A stretch of DNA of 64,000 nt from Caldimonas caldifontis (GCF_002930615.1 NZ_PSNX01000003.1:248001-312000); one strand, 5' to 3'. Positions 1-7,808 are shown, counted from the first letter of the stretch. Numbers and translations are program-made. Notes: generated from the sequence alone by a model not told the origin.

Positions 1-87
1 GCGGCGCTGGGCGTGAGCTTTCCCTTCAACATCCTCGTGGGCATTCCGCTGTACATCGCGATGGCCCAGGCCCTGACCGGAGGCTGA
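1..87 (+). CDS. SbtA-like sodium-dependent bicarbonate transporter, C-terminal end only
   Basis: Only the last 28 codons are inside the window. The tail is hydrophobic, with the segment GVSFPFNILVGIPLY followed by a short helix, which is how the last membrane segment of SbtA/DUF897 permeases usually reads. The family imports bicarbonate with sodium across the inner membrane. The next gene starts two bases after the stop and encodes a PII-like protein of the SbtB type, which is the normal partner of SbtA, so the context supports the call. The assignment rests on a short tail plus the neighbour. Confidence 0.6.
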   Translation, partial: AALGVSFPFNILVGIPLYIAMAQALTGG

Positions 88-89
88 GC

Positions 90-398
90 ATGGCCCTCAT
101 CAAACACCCCCGCATGCTGCTGGTGATCATTGCCGAGGCGGCGCTGGAGAAGCAGCTCGTGGCCGACGTGAAGCGCCTGGGCGCGCACGGCTACACCGTC
201 TATGACGTGCGCGGAGAAGGGACGATGGGTGTGCGCGAAGGCGCCTGGGAGGCCGACCGGACCATCGAGATGAAGGTGATCTGCGAAACGGCCGTGGCCG
301 ACCAGATCGCCGAGCACGTGCTGGCCCAGTATGTGCCGCACTTCGGCGTGACGATGTTCTTTGCCGACGTGCAGGTGCTGCGCCCGCACAAGTTCTGA
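90..398 (+). CDS. PII-like signalling protein, SbtB type
   Basis: This 102-residue protein has the small ferredoxin-like PII fold pattern: a first strand MLLVIIAEA, a helix, the segment GAHGYTVYDVRGEG leading into the T-loop, and a second half ending in VTMFFADVQVL. SbtB proteins bind adenine nucleotides and block the bicarbonate transporter SbtA. The gene starts two bases after the transporter stop codon, so the two are almost certainly co-transcribed and translationally coupled. GlnB and GlnK are less likely because their conserved T-loop Tyr region and C-terminal signature are absent. Nucleotide specificity cannot be read from the sequence. Confidence 0.75.
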   Translation: MALIKHPRMLLVIIAEAALEKQLVADVKRLGAHGYTVYDVRGEGTMGVREGAWEADRTIEMKVICETAVADQIAEHVLAQYVPHFGVTMFFADVQVLRPHKF

Positions 399-413
399 GC
401 GCCCCCACCAAGC

Positions 414-443
414 AAAACGGCGAAGCCGAAGCTTCGCCGCCTT
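414..443 (-). terminator. Rho-independent terminator of the RRM gene, possibly bidirectional
   Basis: A 9-bp perfect stem (418-426 with 431-439) closes a CGAA tetraloop. Read on the minus strand it is followed by TTTT, so it fits termination of the RRM-protein gene. On the plus strand the 3' side is not U-rich, so termination of the PII-like gene here would be weak. Confidence 0.7.
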
Positions 444-462
444 GTGTGTGAGGCGCTGGGGT

Positions 463-873
463 TCAGTAGCCGCCGCGACCGCCGCCGCCATAGCCACCGC
501 CACCCCCCCCGCCGTAGCCGCCACGGCCACCGCCACCACCGCCACCGTAGCCCCCGCGGCCGCCGCCACCGCCACCGCCGCCAAAGCCGCGGCCACCGCC
601 GCCGCCAAAGCCACCCGGGCGCGGTTCACGCGGACGGGCTTCGTTGACGACAATGGCGCGGCCAGAGAGGGCCTGGCCATTCATGCCGTTGATGGCCGAT
701 TGGGCTTCGGCGTCCGAGCCCATCTCCACAAAGCCGAAGCCCTTGGAGCGGCCGGTGTCGCGGTCCATCATGACCTTCGCCGACGTCACGGCACCGAACT
801 GGCTGAAGGCCTCGTTGAGGTCTTCGTCACGCACGGAATAGGCGAGGTTGCCCACGTATAGCTTGTTGCCCAT
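463..873 (-). CDS. RRM-domain, glycine-rich RNA-binding protein
   Basis: The first 80 residues are one RNA-recognition motif with RNP2 (LYVGNL, residues 5-10) and RNP1 (KGFGFVEM, residues 44-51). Residues 86-136 are almost entirely Gly, Arg and Tyr, as in cold-inducible RNA-binding proteins of cyanobacteria and betaproteobacteria. The ATG at 873 is chosen because AAGGAG lies seven bases upstream; the longer frame from 891 would place that ribosome site inside the gene. A CATAAT box on the minus strand at 976-971 would give a leader of about 90 bases, long enough for post-transcriptional control (inference). The likely role is RNA chaperone activity under cold or stress. Confidence 0.9.
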   Translation of the reverse strand: MGNKLYVGNLAYSVRDEDLNEAFSQFGAVTSAKVMMDRDTGRSKGFGFVEMGSDAEAQSAINGMNGQALSGRAIVVNEARPREPRPGGFGGGGGRGFGGGGGGGGRGGYGGGGGGGRGGYGGGGGGGYGGGGRGGY

Positions 874-1109
874 CGAGAGAGCTCCTTTCAATCGCTCATC
901 GGTCAGTTGGAGCTTCTACCCGTCGAGAACCACTCACGCCTAGGCGCCGCATCCACACAGAGACTCGGCCATTATGGGCGAGCGGCCTGCGAATGGGAGG
1001 CTCAGGTGTGAAAAAGTGTTGTTTTCCCGGGGCGGGTTTCTCCGGGGGGCGGGGCGTTCCCCCCTTTGGTGCGTGACGGGGCGGGGTGTGCTTGAGGCAA
1101 GATCAGACC

Positions 1110-1910
1110 ATGCCCCTGTTCGCCCCCGACGCTCCCCGCATCGCCAGCTTGGTGCCCTCGGTCACCGAGTTGCTGTTCGCGCTGGGCCTGGGCCCCTGGG
1201 TGGTGGCGCGCACGGGCTTCTGCGTCCACCCGCGCGAAGCGGTGGCGGCCGTGCCCAAGGTGGGCGGCACCAAGGACGTGAAGCTCGAGGTGCTGCGTGC
1301 GCTGGCCCCCACGCATGTCGTGGTGAATGTGGACGAGAACGAGTGGCCCACGGTGCAGGCGCTGCGCGAGTTCGTCCCGGAGGTGATCGTCACCCACCCG
1401 TGCGCGCCCGAGGACAACCTGGCGCTGTACGAGCAGGTGGCCCAGGCCTTCGGTCACCTGCCGGGCGTGCGGGAGCGGGCCGAGGACCTGTCTGGCCGGC
1501 TTCGCGATGCGCTGATGTCCTTGGACAGCGCCGGTCCCTGGCCCGAGCGCCGGGTGCTCTACGTCATCTGGCGCGAGCCCTGGATGACGGTGGCGCGTGA
1601 CACCTACATCTCGCGGCTGCTCGCCCGCGTGCGCTGGCAGACCTGGCCGGAGGTGGCGGGGGGGTCTCATGGCGCAGCGCGTTACCCGGTGTTCGAGTGG
1701 AGCGAGGCGCGGGACGCCGGCGTGGACCTGGTGCTGCTGTCCAGCGAGCCCTACCGCTTCGACGAGCGCCATCGCGACGAGGTGGCGCAACGGCTGCCCG
1801 GCGCGCAGGTCCTGCTCGTCGATGGCGAAATGTTGAGCTGGTATGGCAGCCGGGCGGTGGAGGGGCTGGCCTACCTCAAGACCCTGGCAGCTGGTGTCTT
1901 GGGCCCATGA
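1110..1910 (+). CDS. Helical-backbone metal receptor (BtuF-like cobalamin-binding protein)
   Basis: The 266-residue protein starts with RIASLVPSVTELLFALGLG and continues through two alpha/beta lobes, the pattern of BtuF/FhuD-type receptors that bind cobalamin or metal chelates. No signal peptide is visible, so unlike true periplasmic BtuF it may stay in the cytoplasm; such signal-less homologues are common in proteobacteria. A GTG at 1086 would add eight residues, but the ATG at 1110 puts the start directly before the conserved fold. Its stop overlaps the start of the downstream diguanylate cyclase (ATGA), so the two are translationally coupled. The ligand is not known. Confidence 0.75.
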   Translation: MPLFAPDAPRIASLVPSVTELLFALGLGPWVVARTGFCVHPREAVAAVPKVGGTKDVKLEVLRALAPTHVVVNVDENEWPTVQALREFVPEVIVTHPCAPEDNLALYEQVAQAFGHLPGVRERAEDLSGRLRDALMSLDSAGPWPERRVLYVIWREPWMTVARDTYISRLLARVRWQTWPEVAGGSHGAARYPVFEWSEARDAGVDLVLLSSEPYRFDERHRDEVAQRLPGAQVLLVDGEMLSWYGSRAVEGLAYLKTLAAGVLGP

Positions 1911-3058
1911 CACTCGATCCGCGCACCCTCTTCTTCTCGATGTGGCTCACGGTGAGCCTCACGATCGTGGCCTTGCTGGTGGGCGTGGGCTGGACGCGGG
2001 CCGGACGGGGCCTGCGGGCCTGGACAGTGGCGTTGCTGCTGCAGTCGCTGGGCTGGGCCTTGCTGATGGTGTCCTACCAGGGGTGGCCGCGGGAGCTGGC
2101 CACCCTGGGCGCGGCCTCGCTGGTGGGCAGCGTCAGCGCCATGGTGGTGGCGGCGCAGCACTACCTGGGCGGCAGCGTCTCGCGGGTCTGGGTGTGGGGG
2201 CCGCCGCTGCTGTCGGGGATGGTCCACTGGTGGGTGTTCGAGCACTTCGCCGCACGTATCGTCGTCATCAATCTCACGCTGGGCCTGCAGATGGCGCTGC
2301 TGGGCGCCTTGCTGCTGCGTTCCGGCTCTGGCAGCGCGGGGCGCAGCCGATGGCGCTGGCTGGCAGCCGCTGGCCTGCTGGCATCGGCCCCTCTGGTGCT
2401 GGCTCGCGCGGCCCTCGTGATCTGGGCGCCCGCCGACTATCCGTCTTTCGAGTCGCCGCACTGGCTGAACGTCGTGGGCCTGATGGTCAATGGCGCCTGC
2501 CTGGGCATCGGGACCCTGGCTTTCCTGATGGCCCATCGCGATGAGGCCGAAGCCCAGCTCGCCCGCCTGGCGACCCAGGACCCGCTGACCGGTCTGCTCA
2601 ACCGCCGCGCGCTGATGGAGCAGGGCGAGCGCCTGGTGCAGCTGGCCCGCCGCCATGGCGCACCCCTCACGGTCATGATGTTCGACATCGACCACTTCAA
2701 GCGCATCAACGATGAGCGTGGCCACCCCGTTGGAGATCGTGTAATTGCTCACTTCGCTGCAGCGCTCCACAGCACCTTGCGCGAAGGAGACGTGCTGGGC
2801 CGCTACGGCGGGGAGGAGTTCGTTGCCGTGCTGTACGACGGCGGCCTGGACACGGCGGCTTCGGTGGATGCGCGCCTGCGCGCCTGGTTGGGCGAGACGC
2901 AAGGGGCCCTCGGGTTCCCGGTGAACTTCAGCGCCGGTGCGGCGGGCCTGGGCGCTGAAGGCGGCTCACTGGAGGCCGTCATCGCCCGGGCCGACGAGGC
3001 GCTCTACCGGGCCAAGCAGGGCGGGCGGGGGCGCCTGGTGCTGTCCGACGGGCGGTAA
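1907..3058 (+). CDS. Membrane diguanylate cyclase (GGDEF)
   Basis: The N-terminal 210 residues hold about six hydrophobic helices with short loops, and a GGDEF domain follows (residues 220-380). The active-site motif is RYGGEEF, and a RxxD inhibitory site (REGD) sits five residues before GGEEF, so both c-di-GMP synthesis and product inhibition are expected. The segment TQDPLTGLLNRRAL marks the domain start. The real start is the ATG at 1907, inside the stop of the previous gene. The membrane part does not match a sensor domain I can name with confidence. Coupling to a metal/cobalamin receptor gene is unusual. Confidence 0.92.
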   Translation: MTLDPRTLFFSMWLTVSLTIVALLVGVGWTRAGRGLRAWTVALLLQSLGWALLMVSYQGWPRELATLGAASLVGSVSAMVVAAQHYLGGSVSRVWVWGPPLLSGMVHWWVFEHFAARIVVINLTLGLQMALLGALLLRSGSGSAGRSRWRWLAAAGLLASAPLVLARAALVIWAPADYPSFESPHWLNVVGLMVNGACLGIGTLAFLMAHRDEAEAQLARLATQDPLTGLLNRRALMEQGERLVQLARRHGAPLTVMMFDIDHFKRINDERGHPVGDRVIAHFAAALHSTLREGDVLGRYGGEEFVAVLYDGGLDTAASVDARLRAWLGETQGALGFPVNFSAGAAGLGAEGGSLEAVIARADEALYRAKQGGRGRLVLSDGR

Positions 3059-3091
3059 CCCTGATCCCCGCATGCCGCCGCGTGCGCTGCC

Positions 3092-3097
3092 TACAAT
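3092..3097 (+). promoter_or_regulatory. Candidate -10 box of tldD
   Basis: TACAAT ends seven bases before the tldD ATG at 3104, so transcription would begin at or next to the start codon and the message could be leaderless. No good -35 box is seen at the right spacing, so the call is weak. Confidence 0.3.
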
Positions 3098-3103
3098 GAA
3101 TCC

Positions 3104-4564
3104 ATGATCTCGCGCGAACCCACCCTCGAACGTCTGGCGGTTGCCCGCTCACTGCTGCTGGAACCCTTCGGCCTCGACGAGAGCGCCCTGGCCCGGGCCT
3201 TGCGCACCATCGGTGAGCACCGCATCGACGACGCCGACCTCTATTTCCAGTACACGCGCAGCGAAGGCTGGAGCCTGGAGGAGGGCATCGTGAAGTCGGG
3301 CAGCTTCAGCATCGACCAGGGCGTGGGTGTGCGGGCGGTGTCGGGCGAAAAGACCGCCTTTGCCTATTCCGACGACATCTCCGAGGCGGCGCTGCTGGAC
3401 GCGGCGCGCACGGTGCGCACCATCGCCGCGGCCGGCCAGAGCCGTCGCGTGAAGGTGGACCATCCGCAGGTGGCCGGCAGCCGCACGCTGTACGCGCCGA
3501 TGGACCCGATCGCCACGCTGGACAGCACCCGCAAGGTGGCGCTGCTGGAGAAGGTCGAGCGCCTGGCCCGCGCGCGCGACCCGCGCATCGTGCAGGTGAT
3601 GGCGGGCCTGGCGGGTGAATACGACGTGGTGCTGGTGGCGCGCGCCGACGGCACGCTGGCCGCGGATGTGCGCCCGCTGGTGCGCCTGAGCGTGACCGTG
3701 ATCGCCGAGCAGAACGGCCGCCGCGAGGTGGGCACCGGCGGTGGAGGCGGGCGCTTCGGCCTGGGCTACTTCCACGATGGCGTGATCGAAAGCTACGTGG
3801 ACGATGCGGTGAAGGCCGCGCTCACGAACCTCGAATCGCGCCCCGCACCGGCGGGCGAGATGACTGTGGTGCTGGGCCCGGGCTGGCCCGGCGTGCTGCT
3901 GCACGAGGCCATCGGCCATGGCCTGGAAGGCGACTTCAACCGCAAGGGCTCGAGCGCCTTCTCGGGGCGCATCGGCCAGCGCGTGGCGGCCAAGGGCGTG
4001 ACGGTGCTCGACGACGGCACGCTGCCGGACCGGCGCGGCTCGCTCAACATCGATGACGAAGGCCACGTCACGCAGAGCAATGTGCTGATCGAGGACGGCA
4101 TCCTGCGCGGCTACATCCAGGACAGCCTGAACGCCCGCCTGATGAAGGTCAGGCCCACCGGCAATGGCCGGCGCGAGAGCTATGCCCACGTGCCGATGCC
4201 GCGCATGACCAACACCTACATGCTCGGTGGCGACAAGTCGCCCGAGGAGATCGTCGCCTCCATGGACAAGGGCCTGTACGCCGTGAACTTCGGCGGCGGG
4301 CAGGTGGACATCACCAGCGGCAAGTTCGTGTTCTCGGCCAGCGAGGCCTACTGGGTCGAGCGGGGCCGCATCCAGTACCCGGTGAAGGGCGCCACGCTGA
4401 TCGGCAACGGCCCCGATGCGCTCACGCGCGTGAGCCTGATCGGCAACGACATGCGTCTGGACACCGGCGTGGGCACCTGCGGCAAGGAAGGCCAGAGCGT
4501 GCCGGTGGGTGTGGGCCAGCCGACGCTGCGCATCGACGGCCTCACCGTGGGTGGCACGGCCTGA
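3104..4564 (+). CDS. tldD: Metalloprotease TldD
   Basis: The 486-residue length is typical of TldD. The zinc motif HEAIGH (HExxxH) is at residues 267-272, followed by the conserved GLEGDFNRKGSSAFSGRIG stretch, and the C-terminal barrel ends with GVGTCGKEGQSVPVGVGQP. TldD pairs with TldE/PmbA to form a heterodimeric protease that degrades unfolded peptides and processes some ribosomal peptides such as microcin B17. No pmbA is in this window. No Shine-Dalgarno is visible before the ATG, in keeping with the suspected leaderless start. Confidence 0.95.
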   Translation: MISREPTLERLAVARSLLLEPFGLDESALARALRTIGEHRIDDADLYFQYTRSEGWSLEEGIVKSGSFSIDQGVGVRAVSGEKTAFAYSDDISEAALLDAARTVRTIAAAGQSRRVKVDHPQVAGSRTLYAPMDPIATLDSTRKVALLEKVERLARARDPRIVQVMAGLAGEYDVVLVARADGTLAADVRPLVRLSVTVIAEQNGRREVGTGGGGGRFGLGYFHDGVIESYVDDAVKAALTNLESRPAPAGEMTVVLGPGWPGVLLHEAIGHGLEGDFNRKGSSAFSGRIGQRVAAKGVTVLDDGTLPDRRGSLNIDDEGHVTQSNVLIEDGILRGYIQDSLNARLMKVRPTGNGRRESYAHVPMPRMTNTYMLGGDKSPEEIVASMDKGLYAVNFGGGQVDITSGKFVFSASEAYWVERGRIQYPVKGATLIGNGPDALTRVSLIGNDMRLDTGVGTCGKEGQSVPVGVGQPTLRIDGLTVGGTA

Positions 4565-4691
4565 CCGGGCGCGTGAAGAGTTCCTGAGAGCTTTTCCACG
4601 CTGCCAGCAGGTGGCCGCCCGGCAGGCTTGATCGGGGGCGCCTCACGCACTACGCTGGCAGGCCCGGCGCCGCTCTCTCGGCCGGGTTGCC

Positions 4692-5192
4692 ATGTCTGCC
4701 TCTGATTCCCACCCGCCAGATGAGTCGCCGCGTCCGCCGCCCGACCCCGAGCTGATCGAGCGGGTGGAGCGCGTCAACAACGACCTGATGAAGTTCGTGC
4801 GCCAGGTGCGCACGGCCAGCCCGCCCGTGCGCACGCGGCTGCAGCTGGACATGCGCGAGCGCCTGGAACGTGAACGCCGCGCCCTGCTCGGCCGTCACAG
4901 CGTGCTGCCCGAATCGCTGCGCCACTACGCCGTGACCTTCACCGAGGTGCAGTGGATGCTGGACGTTTGGATCGACGCCTCGGCGCGTGAGGTGGACGAA
5001 CCCCTGCTGCGCCGCGAGTTCCTGGACGTGGCCACGCGCATGCTGGGCGAGCTGGAGGTGCTGCGCCCGCCCGACCCGGCACTCGACCCGCCCGCCCGCC
5101 GCCCGGGCTGGTGGTCGGCCATCACCCGGGGCCTGCGCGCGGGCGATGCCGAGCCGAATCGCCGCGCTGACGACCCCGACATCCTGCTTTGA
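4692..5192 (+). CDS. Uncharacterised protein, 166 residues
   Basis: I do not recognise this family. The protein is soluble and charged. It has a Pro-rich N-terminus (residues 8-20), a long helical region with many Arg and Glu residues (20-120) and a Pro-rich, Arg-rich tail. No signal peptide, membrane helix or catalytic motif is visible. Codon usage looks like that of its neighbours. It stands alone between tldD and the DAHP synthase leader, with about 125 bases of spacer on the left. Function is unknown. Confidence 0.6.
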   Translation: MSASDSHPPDESPRPPPDPELIERVERVNNDLMKFVRQVRTASPPVRTRLQLDMRERLERERRALLGRHSVLPESLRHYAVTFTEVQWMLDVWIDASAREVDEPLLRREFLDVATRMLGELEVLRPPDPALDPPARRPGWWSAITRGLRAGDAEPNRRADDPDILL

Positions 5193-5217
5193 CGTGGCGC
5201 ACAGGCCACGCGGGGTC

Positions 5218-5248
5218 TTGACGCGGCGCCGCGAAGCCGTGCTACATT
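5218..5248 (+). promoter_or_regulatory. Promoter of the aroG leader
   Basis: A TTGACG -35 box (5218-5223) and a TACATT -10 box (5243-5248) are separated by 19 bases, slightly longer than ideal. The predicted start of transcription falls at about 5255, on the A of the leader-peptide ATG, which has no ribosome site. This suggests a leaderless leader-peptide message, as reported for rhizobial trpL (family knowledge). Confidence 0.6.
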
Positions 5249-5254
5249 AGCTCC

Positions 5255-5332
5255 ATGGCTCGCGCTACGACCTTCTTTTTTGCCTACTTTTGGTTCTCGC
5301 ACCGCACCGGCGGAGGAGAGGTCAGCGCGTAA
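5255..5332 (+). CDS. Aromatic leader peptide controlling the DAHP synthase gene
   Basis: This 25-codon frame has a run of aromatic codons at residues 7-14 (FFFAYFWF: five Phe, one Tyr, one Trp). It sits between a sigma70-like promoter and an intrinsic terminator that precedes the DAHP synthase gene. This is the classic arrangement of a ribosome-mediated attenuator: shortage of charged aromatic tRNA stalls the ribosome on the run. DAHP synthase is the first step towards all three of these amino acids, so the codon content fits the pathway. The peptide itself needs no function. Confidence 0.75.
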   Translation: MARATTFFFAYFWFSHRTGGGEVSA

Positions 5333-5367
5333 CTGCAGCCCGCAACCGAATCCCAGAAAACCGCCGG
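5307..5367 (+). promoter_or_regulatory. Antiterminator pairing region of the aroG attenuator
   Basis: CCGGCGG at 5307-5313, inside the 3' part of the leader frame, can pair perfectly with CCGCCGG at 5361-5367. The second segment is also the 5' arm of the terminator. Pairing between the two segments therefore excludes the terminator hairpin. A ribosome held on the first Phe codons (5273-5281) leaves 5307-5313 free, favouring readthrough; a moving ribosome masks it. Confidence 0.6.
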
Positions 5368-5390
5368 AAGACTCCGGCGGTTTTTTTTTT
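5357..5390 (+). terminator. Attenuator terminator before aroG
   Basis: An 8-bp perfect stem (5361-5368 with 5373-5380) with an AGAC loop is followed by ten T residues and preceded by AAAA. It lies between the leader-peptide stop (5332) and the ribosome site of the DAHP synthase gene, so it would block expression of that gene unless the antiterminator forms. Confidence 0.9.
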
Positions 5391-5457
5391 GGCCCAGGGA
5401 CCGCGGCGGCAGGCACACCGGCAATCACCACTTGATCGAGCAAGGAGAACTCATTTC

Positions 5458-6576
5458 ATGAATGCCAAGTCCGCCACCGCCATCGAGGGTTGGTATGCGC
5501 CCGTCGACCGCACCTCGCAGACCGATGACGAGAGGATCAAGGACGTGACGCCGCTGCCGCCGCCGGAGCACCTGATCCGCTTCTTCCCCATCCGCGGCAC
5601 GCCCGTCGAAGCCCTGGTGGGCGAGACGCGCCGCCGCATCCGCCGCATCATGGAACACAAGGACGACCGCCTGCTCGTGGTGATCGGCCCCTGTTCCATC
5701 CACGACCCGGCTGCCGCCGTCGACTACGCCCGCCGCCTGCTGGTGCAGCGCGAGAAGTACGCCGACACGCTGGAGATCGTGATGCGGGTGTACTTCGAGA
5801 AGCCCCGCACCACCGTGGGCTGGAAGGGCCTGATCAACGACCCCTACCTCGACGAGAGCTTCCGCATCGACGAGGGCCTGCGCATCGCGCGCCAGCTGCT
5901 GGTGGAGATCAACCGCCTGGGCATGCCCGCGGGCAGCGAGTTCCTCGACGTGATCTCGCCGCAGTACATCGGCGACCTGATCAGCTGGGGGGCCATCGGT
6001 GCGCGCACCACCGAAAGCCAGGTGCACCGCGAGCTGGCCTCGGGCCTGTCGGCGCCCATCGGCTTCAAGAACGGCACCGACGGCAACATCCGCATCGCCA
6101 CCGACGCCATCCAGGCGGCCAGCCGGGCGCACCACTTCCTGTCGGTGCACAAGAACGGCCAGGTGGCCATCGTCGAGACCAAGGGCAACAAGGACTGCCA
6201 CGTCATCCTGCGTGGCGGCAAGACCCCCAACTACGACGCGGCCCATGTGGAGGCCGCCTGCAAGGACCTGGAGGCGGCCAAGCTGCACCCCTCGCTGATG
6301 GTGGACTGCTCGCATGCCAACTCCAGCAAGCAGCACGAGCGCCAGCTCGACGTGGCGCGGGACATCGCCACCCAGGTGGGCGGCGGTTCCAGGCGCATCT
6401 TCGGTGTGATGGTGGAAAGCCACCTGCAGGCGGGCAACCAGAAGTTCAACGCCGGCAAGGACGACCCGTCCAAGCTTGAGTACGGCAAGAGCATCACCGA
6501 TGCCTGCCTGGGCTGGGACGATTCGCTGCAGGTGCTGCAGGTGCTGTCGGACGCCGTCAAGACCCGTCGAGGCTGA
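5458..6576 (+). CDS. aroG: Class I 3-deoxy-7-phosphoheptulonate (DAHP) synthase
   Basis: The enzyme condenses phosphoenolpyruvate and erythrose 4-phosphate, the first step of the shikimate pathway. The 372-residue length and the motifs GPCSIHD (metal-ligand Cys at residue 79), FEKPRTTVGWKGL, GARTTESQ and DCSHANSSKQ define the AroF/AroG/AroH class. The ATG at 5458 has AAGGAG ten bases upstream; an open frame from 5290 runs through the terminator and is not used. Which amino acid inhibits the enzyme cannot be read with confidence. Expression is probably set by the leader-peptide attenuator upstream, unlike the repressor control known for E. coli aroF, aroG and aroH. Confidence 0.95.
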   Translation: MNAKSATAIEGWYAPVDRTSQTDDERIKDVTPLPPPEHLIRFFPIRGTPVEALVGETRRRIRRIMEHKDDRLLVVIGPCSIHDPAAAVDYARRLLVQREKYADTLEIVMRVYFEKPRTTVGWKGLINDPYLDESFRIDEGLRIARQLLVEINRLGMPAGSEFLDVISPQYIGDLISWGAIGARTTESQVHRELASGLSAPIGFKNGTDGNIRIATDAIQAASRAHHFLSVHKNGQVAIVETKGNKDCHVILRGGKTPNYDAAHVEAACKDLEAAKLHPSLMVDCSHANSSKQHERQLDVARDIATQVGGGSRRIFGVMVESHLQAGNQKFNAGKDDPSKLEYGKSITDACLGWDDSLQVLQVLSDAVKTRRG

Positions 6577-6634
6577 GCGGGGAACTTCCGCGGTGTTGCG
6601 GCGGCCCAAGCGGAAGTGTCCGCTGGAGCCCGTC

Positions 6635-7282
6635 ATGCCCTCGTCCCGTCTTTCCCTGCCGCAGCGTCGGCGCCATCTGGCGGGCGGTCTCGGCCTGGCC
6701 GCCGCCTGGCTGGCCTGGCCGGCCCTGGCCTCGTCGCGCCGGGTGTTGCCGTCCATGACCGAGGGGCCGTTCTATCCGGTGCGCCGCCCGCTGGACGACG
6801 ACGCCGACCTGACCCGCGTGAGCGGCCAGGCCGCCGCCGCGCAGGGTGAATGGCTGGACATCGGCGGCGTGGTGGTGGACGTGAACGGGCGCCTCATCGA
6901 TGGCGCTGCGATCGAGATCTGGCAGTGCGATGCCCATGGCAGCTACCACCATCCACGAGGCGCCGGGCCCCGGGTGGATGCCGGCTTCCAGGGCTTCGGC
7001 GCCACGGTCAGCGATGCGCAGGGGGCCTTCCGCTTCCGCAGCATCCGCCCGGTGGTCTATCCGGGCCGTGCGCCCCACATCCACCTGAAGGTCCTGCACC
7101 CGAGCTTCGGCGATCGGGTGTCGCAGTGGTTCGTGGCCGGTGATGAGGCCAACGAGCGCGACTTCCTCTTCCGCCGCCTCAGCGCGGCCGACCGGGCCGA
7201 GGTCGAGATGCGTCTGCAGCCGGCCCCCGCGGGCGCGCCTGTGCGCTGGCTCACCCGGCGCGACATCGTGGTGCCGGCCTGA
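6635..7282 (+). CDS. Twin-arginine-exported intradiol ring-cleavage dioxygenase
   Basis: The N-terminus QRRRHLAGGLGLAAAWLAWPALA looks like a Tat signal peptide. The rest matches protocatechuate 3,4-dioxygenase beta-like proteins. The four expected iron ligands are all present: Tyr104 (GSYHH), Tyr142 (VVYPG), His148 and His150 (PHIH). The motif IEIWQCDAHGSY is typical of the fold. Exported members of this family have unclear substrates, and no catechol pathway genes flank it, so protocatechuate as substrate is not supported. The ATG at 6635 is chosen because it begins the signal peptide; the longer frame runs into aroG. Confidence 0.85.
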   Translation: MPSSRLSLPQRRRHLAGGLGLAAAWLAWPALASSRRVLPSMTEGPFYPVRRPLDDDADLTRVSGQAAAAQGEWLDIGGVVVDVNGRLIDGAAIEIWQCDAHGSYHHPRGAGPRVDAGFQGFGATVSDAQGAFRFRSIRPVVYPGRAPHIHLKVLHPSFGDRVSQWFVAGDEANERDFLFRRLSAADRAEVEMRLQPAPAGAPVRWLTRRDIVVPA

Positions 7283-7431
7283 TCGACCCTGACACATGAG
7301 GCGCGTCCAGGTGTAAGCAAGGTAAGGGCTGGCAAGAGTGCTGGCCTGCGCCGGGCTTAGGGGGTGAAATGGGCGCATGCCGCACCTGGCGGCTGCGTTT
7401 TCCCTCAGCAGACCCACCCCGGTGGGATCCG

Positions 7432-7470
7432 CCCGCCACATCCCCTGGGGTGTCGGCGGGTTCTTTTTTT
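7432..7470 (+). terminator. Rho-independent terminator
   Basis: CCCGCC (7432-7437) pairs with GGCGGG (7455-7460), and an inner ACATCCC/GGGTGT segment extends the stem. TTCTTTTTTT follows immediately. It ends transcription coming from the dioxygenase side, 150 bases after that gene and just before the next small gene. Confidence 0.75.
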
Positions 7471-7502
7471 ATGATCGAGGCTTGGCTGACCAGGAGACCG
7501 CG

Positions 7503-7808
7503 ATGCGCAGTGAAGTGGTGGTGAAGTTCGGGTCCGGCGAAGAAGCCCGCGTGGTGCCGGACGCGGGCCCGATGAGCCATGACGAGGCCCGCCAGTGGCT
7601 CGACGCCGAGTTCGTGGCGCATGAGTGCGAGCCCCTGCGCGCCAGCGGCAAGGTGCTGATCGTCGACAAGCTGTTGTCTATCGCCCAGGCGGTGGGGCCG
7701 GCGCAGTTTCAGCAGGCCGGCTGGGCCCAGGCCTTTGCCCGCGCGGCGCTGGGCGCCACCGGCCGCGAGCGCGTCACGGTGGACGTGGCGGCGCTGCAGG
7801 TGAGCTAG
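7503..7808 (+). CDS. Uncharacterised protein, 101 residues
   Basis: I do not recognise the family. The protein is small, soluble and acidic to neutral, with the N-terminal strand SEVVVKFGSG and a helical middle. The ATG at 7503 has AGGAG a few bases upstream; a longer frame from 7377 would run through the terminator hairpin and is rejected. Its TAG stop shares the tetranucleotide CTAG (7805-7808) with the stop codon of the convergent adenosyltransferase gene. Confidence 0.65.
   Translation: MRSEVVVKFGSGEEARVVPDAGPMSHDEARQWLDAEFVAHECEPLRASGKVLIVDKLLSIAQAVGPAQFQQAGWAQAFARAALGATGRERVTVDVAALQVS

Noticed and set aside
480-620. Short GC-rich tandem repeats resembling a repeat array
   Set aside because: They are codons of the Gly-rich tail of the RRM protein, without constant spacers, so not a CRISPR array or satellite.
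6584-6617. ACTTCCGC/GCGGAAGT inverted repeat after aroG as a terminator
   Set aside because: The loop is 18 bases and no T tract follows, so intrinsic termination is not supported.
7377-7502. N-terminal extension of the 7503 gene
   Set aside because: It would translate through a rho-independent terminator; the ATG at 7503 has its own ribosome site.
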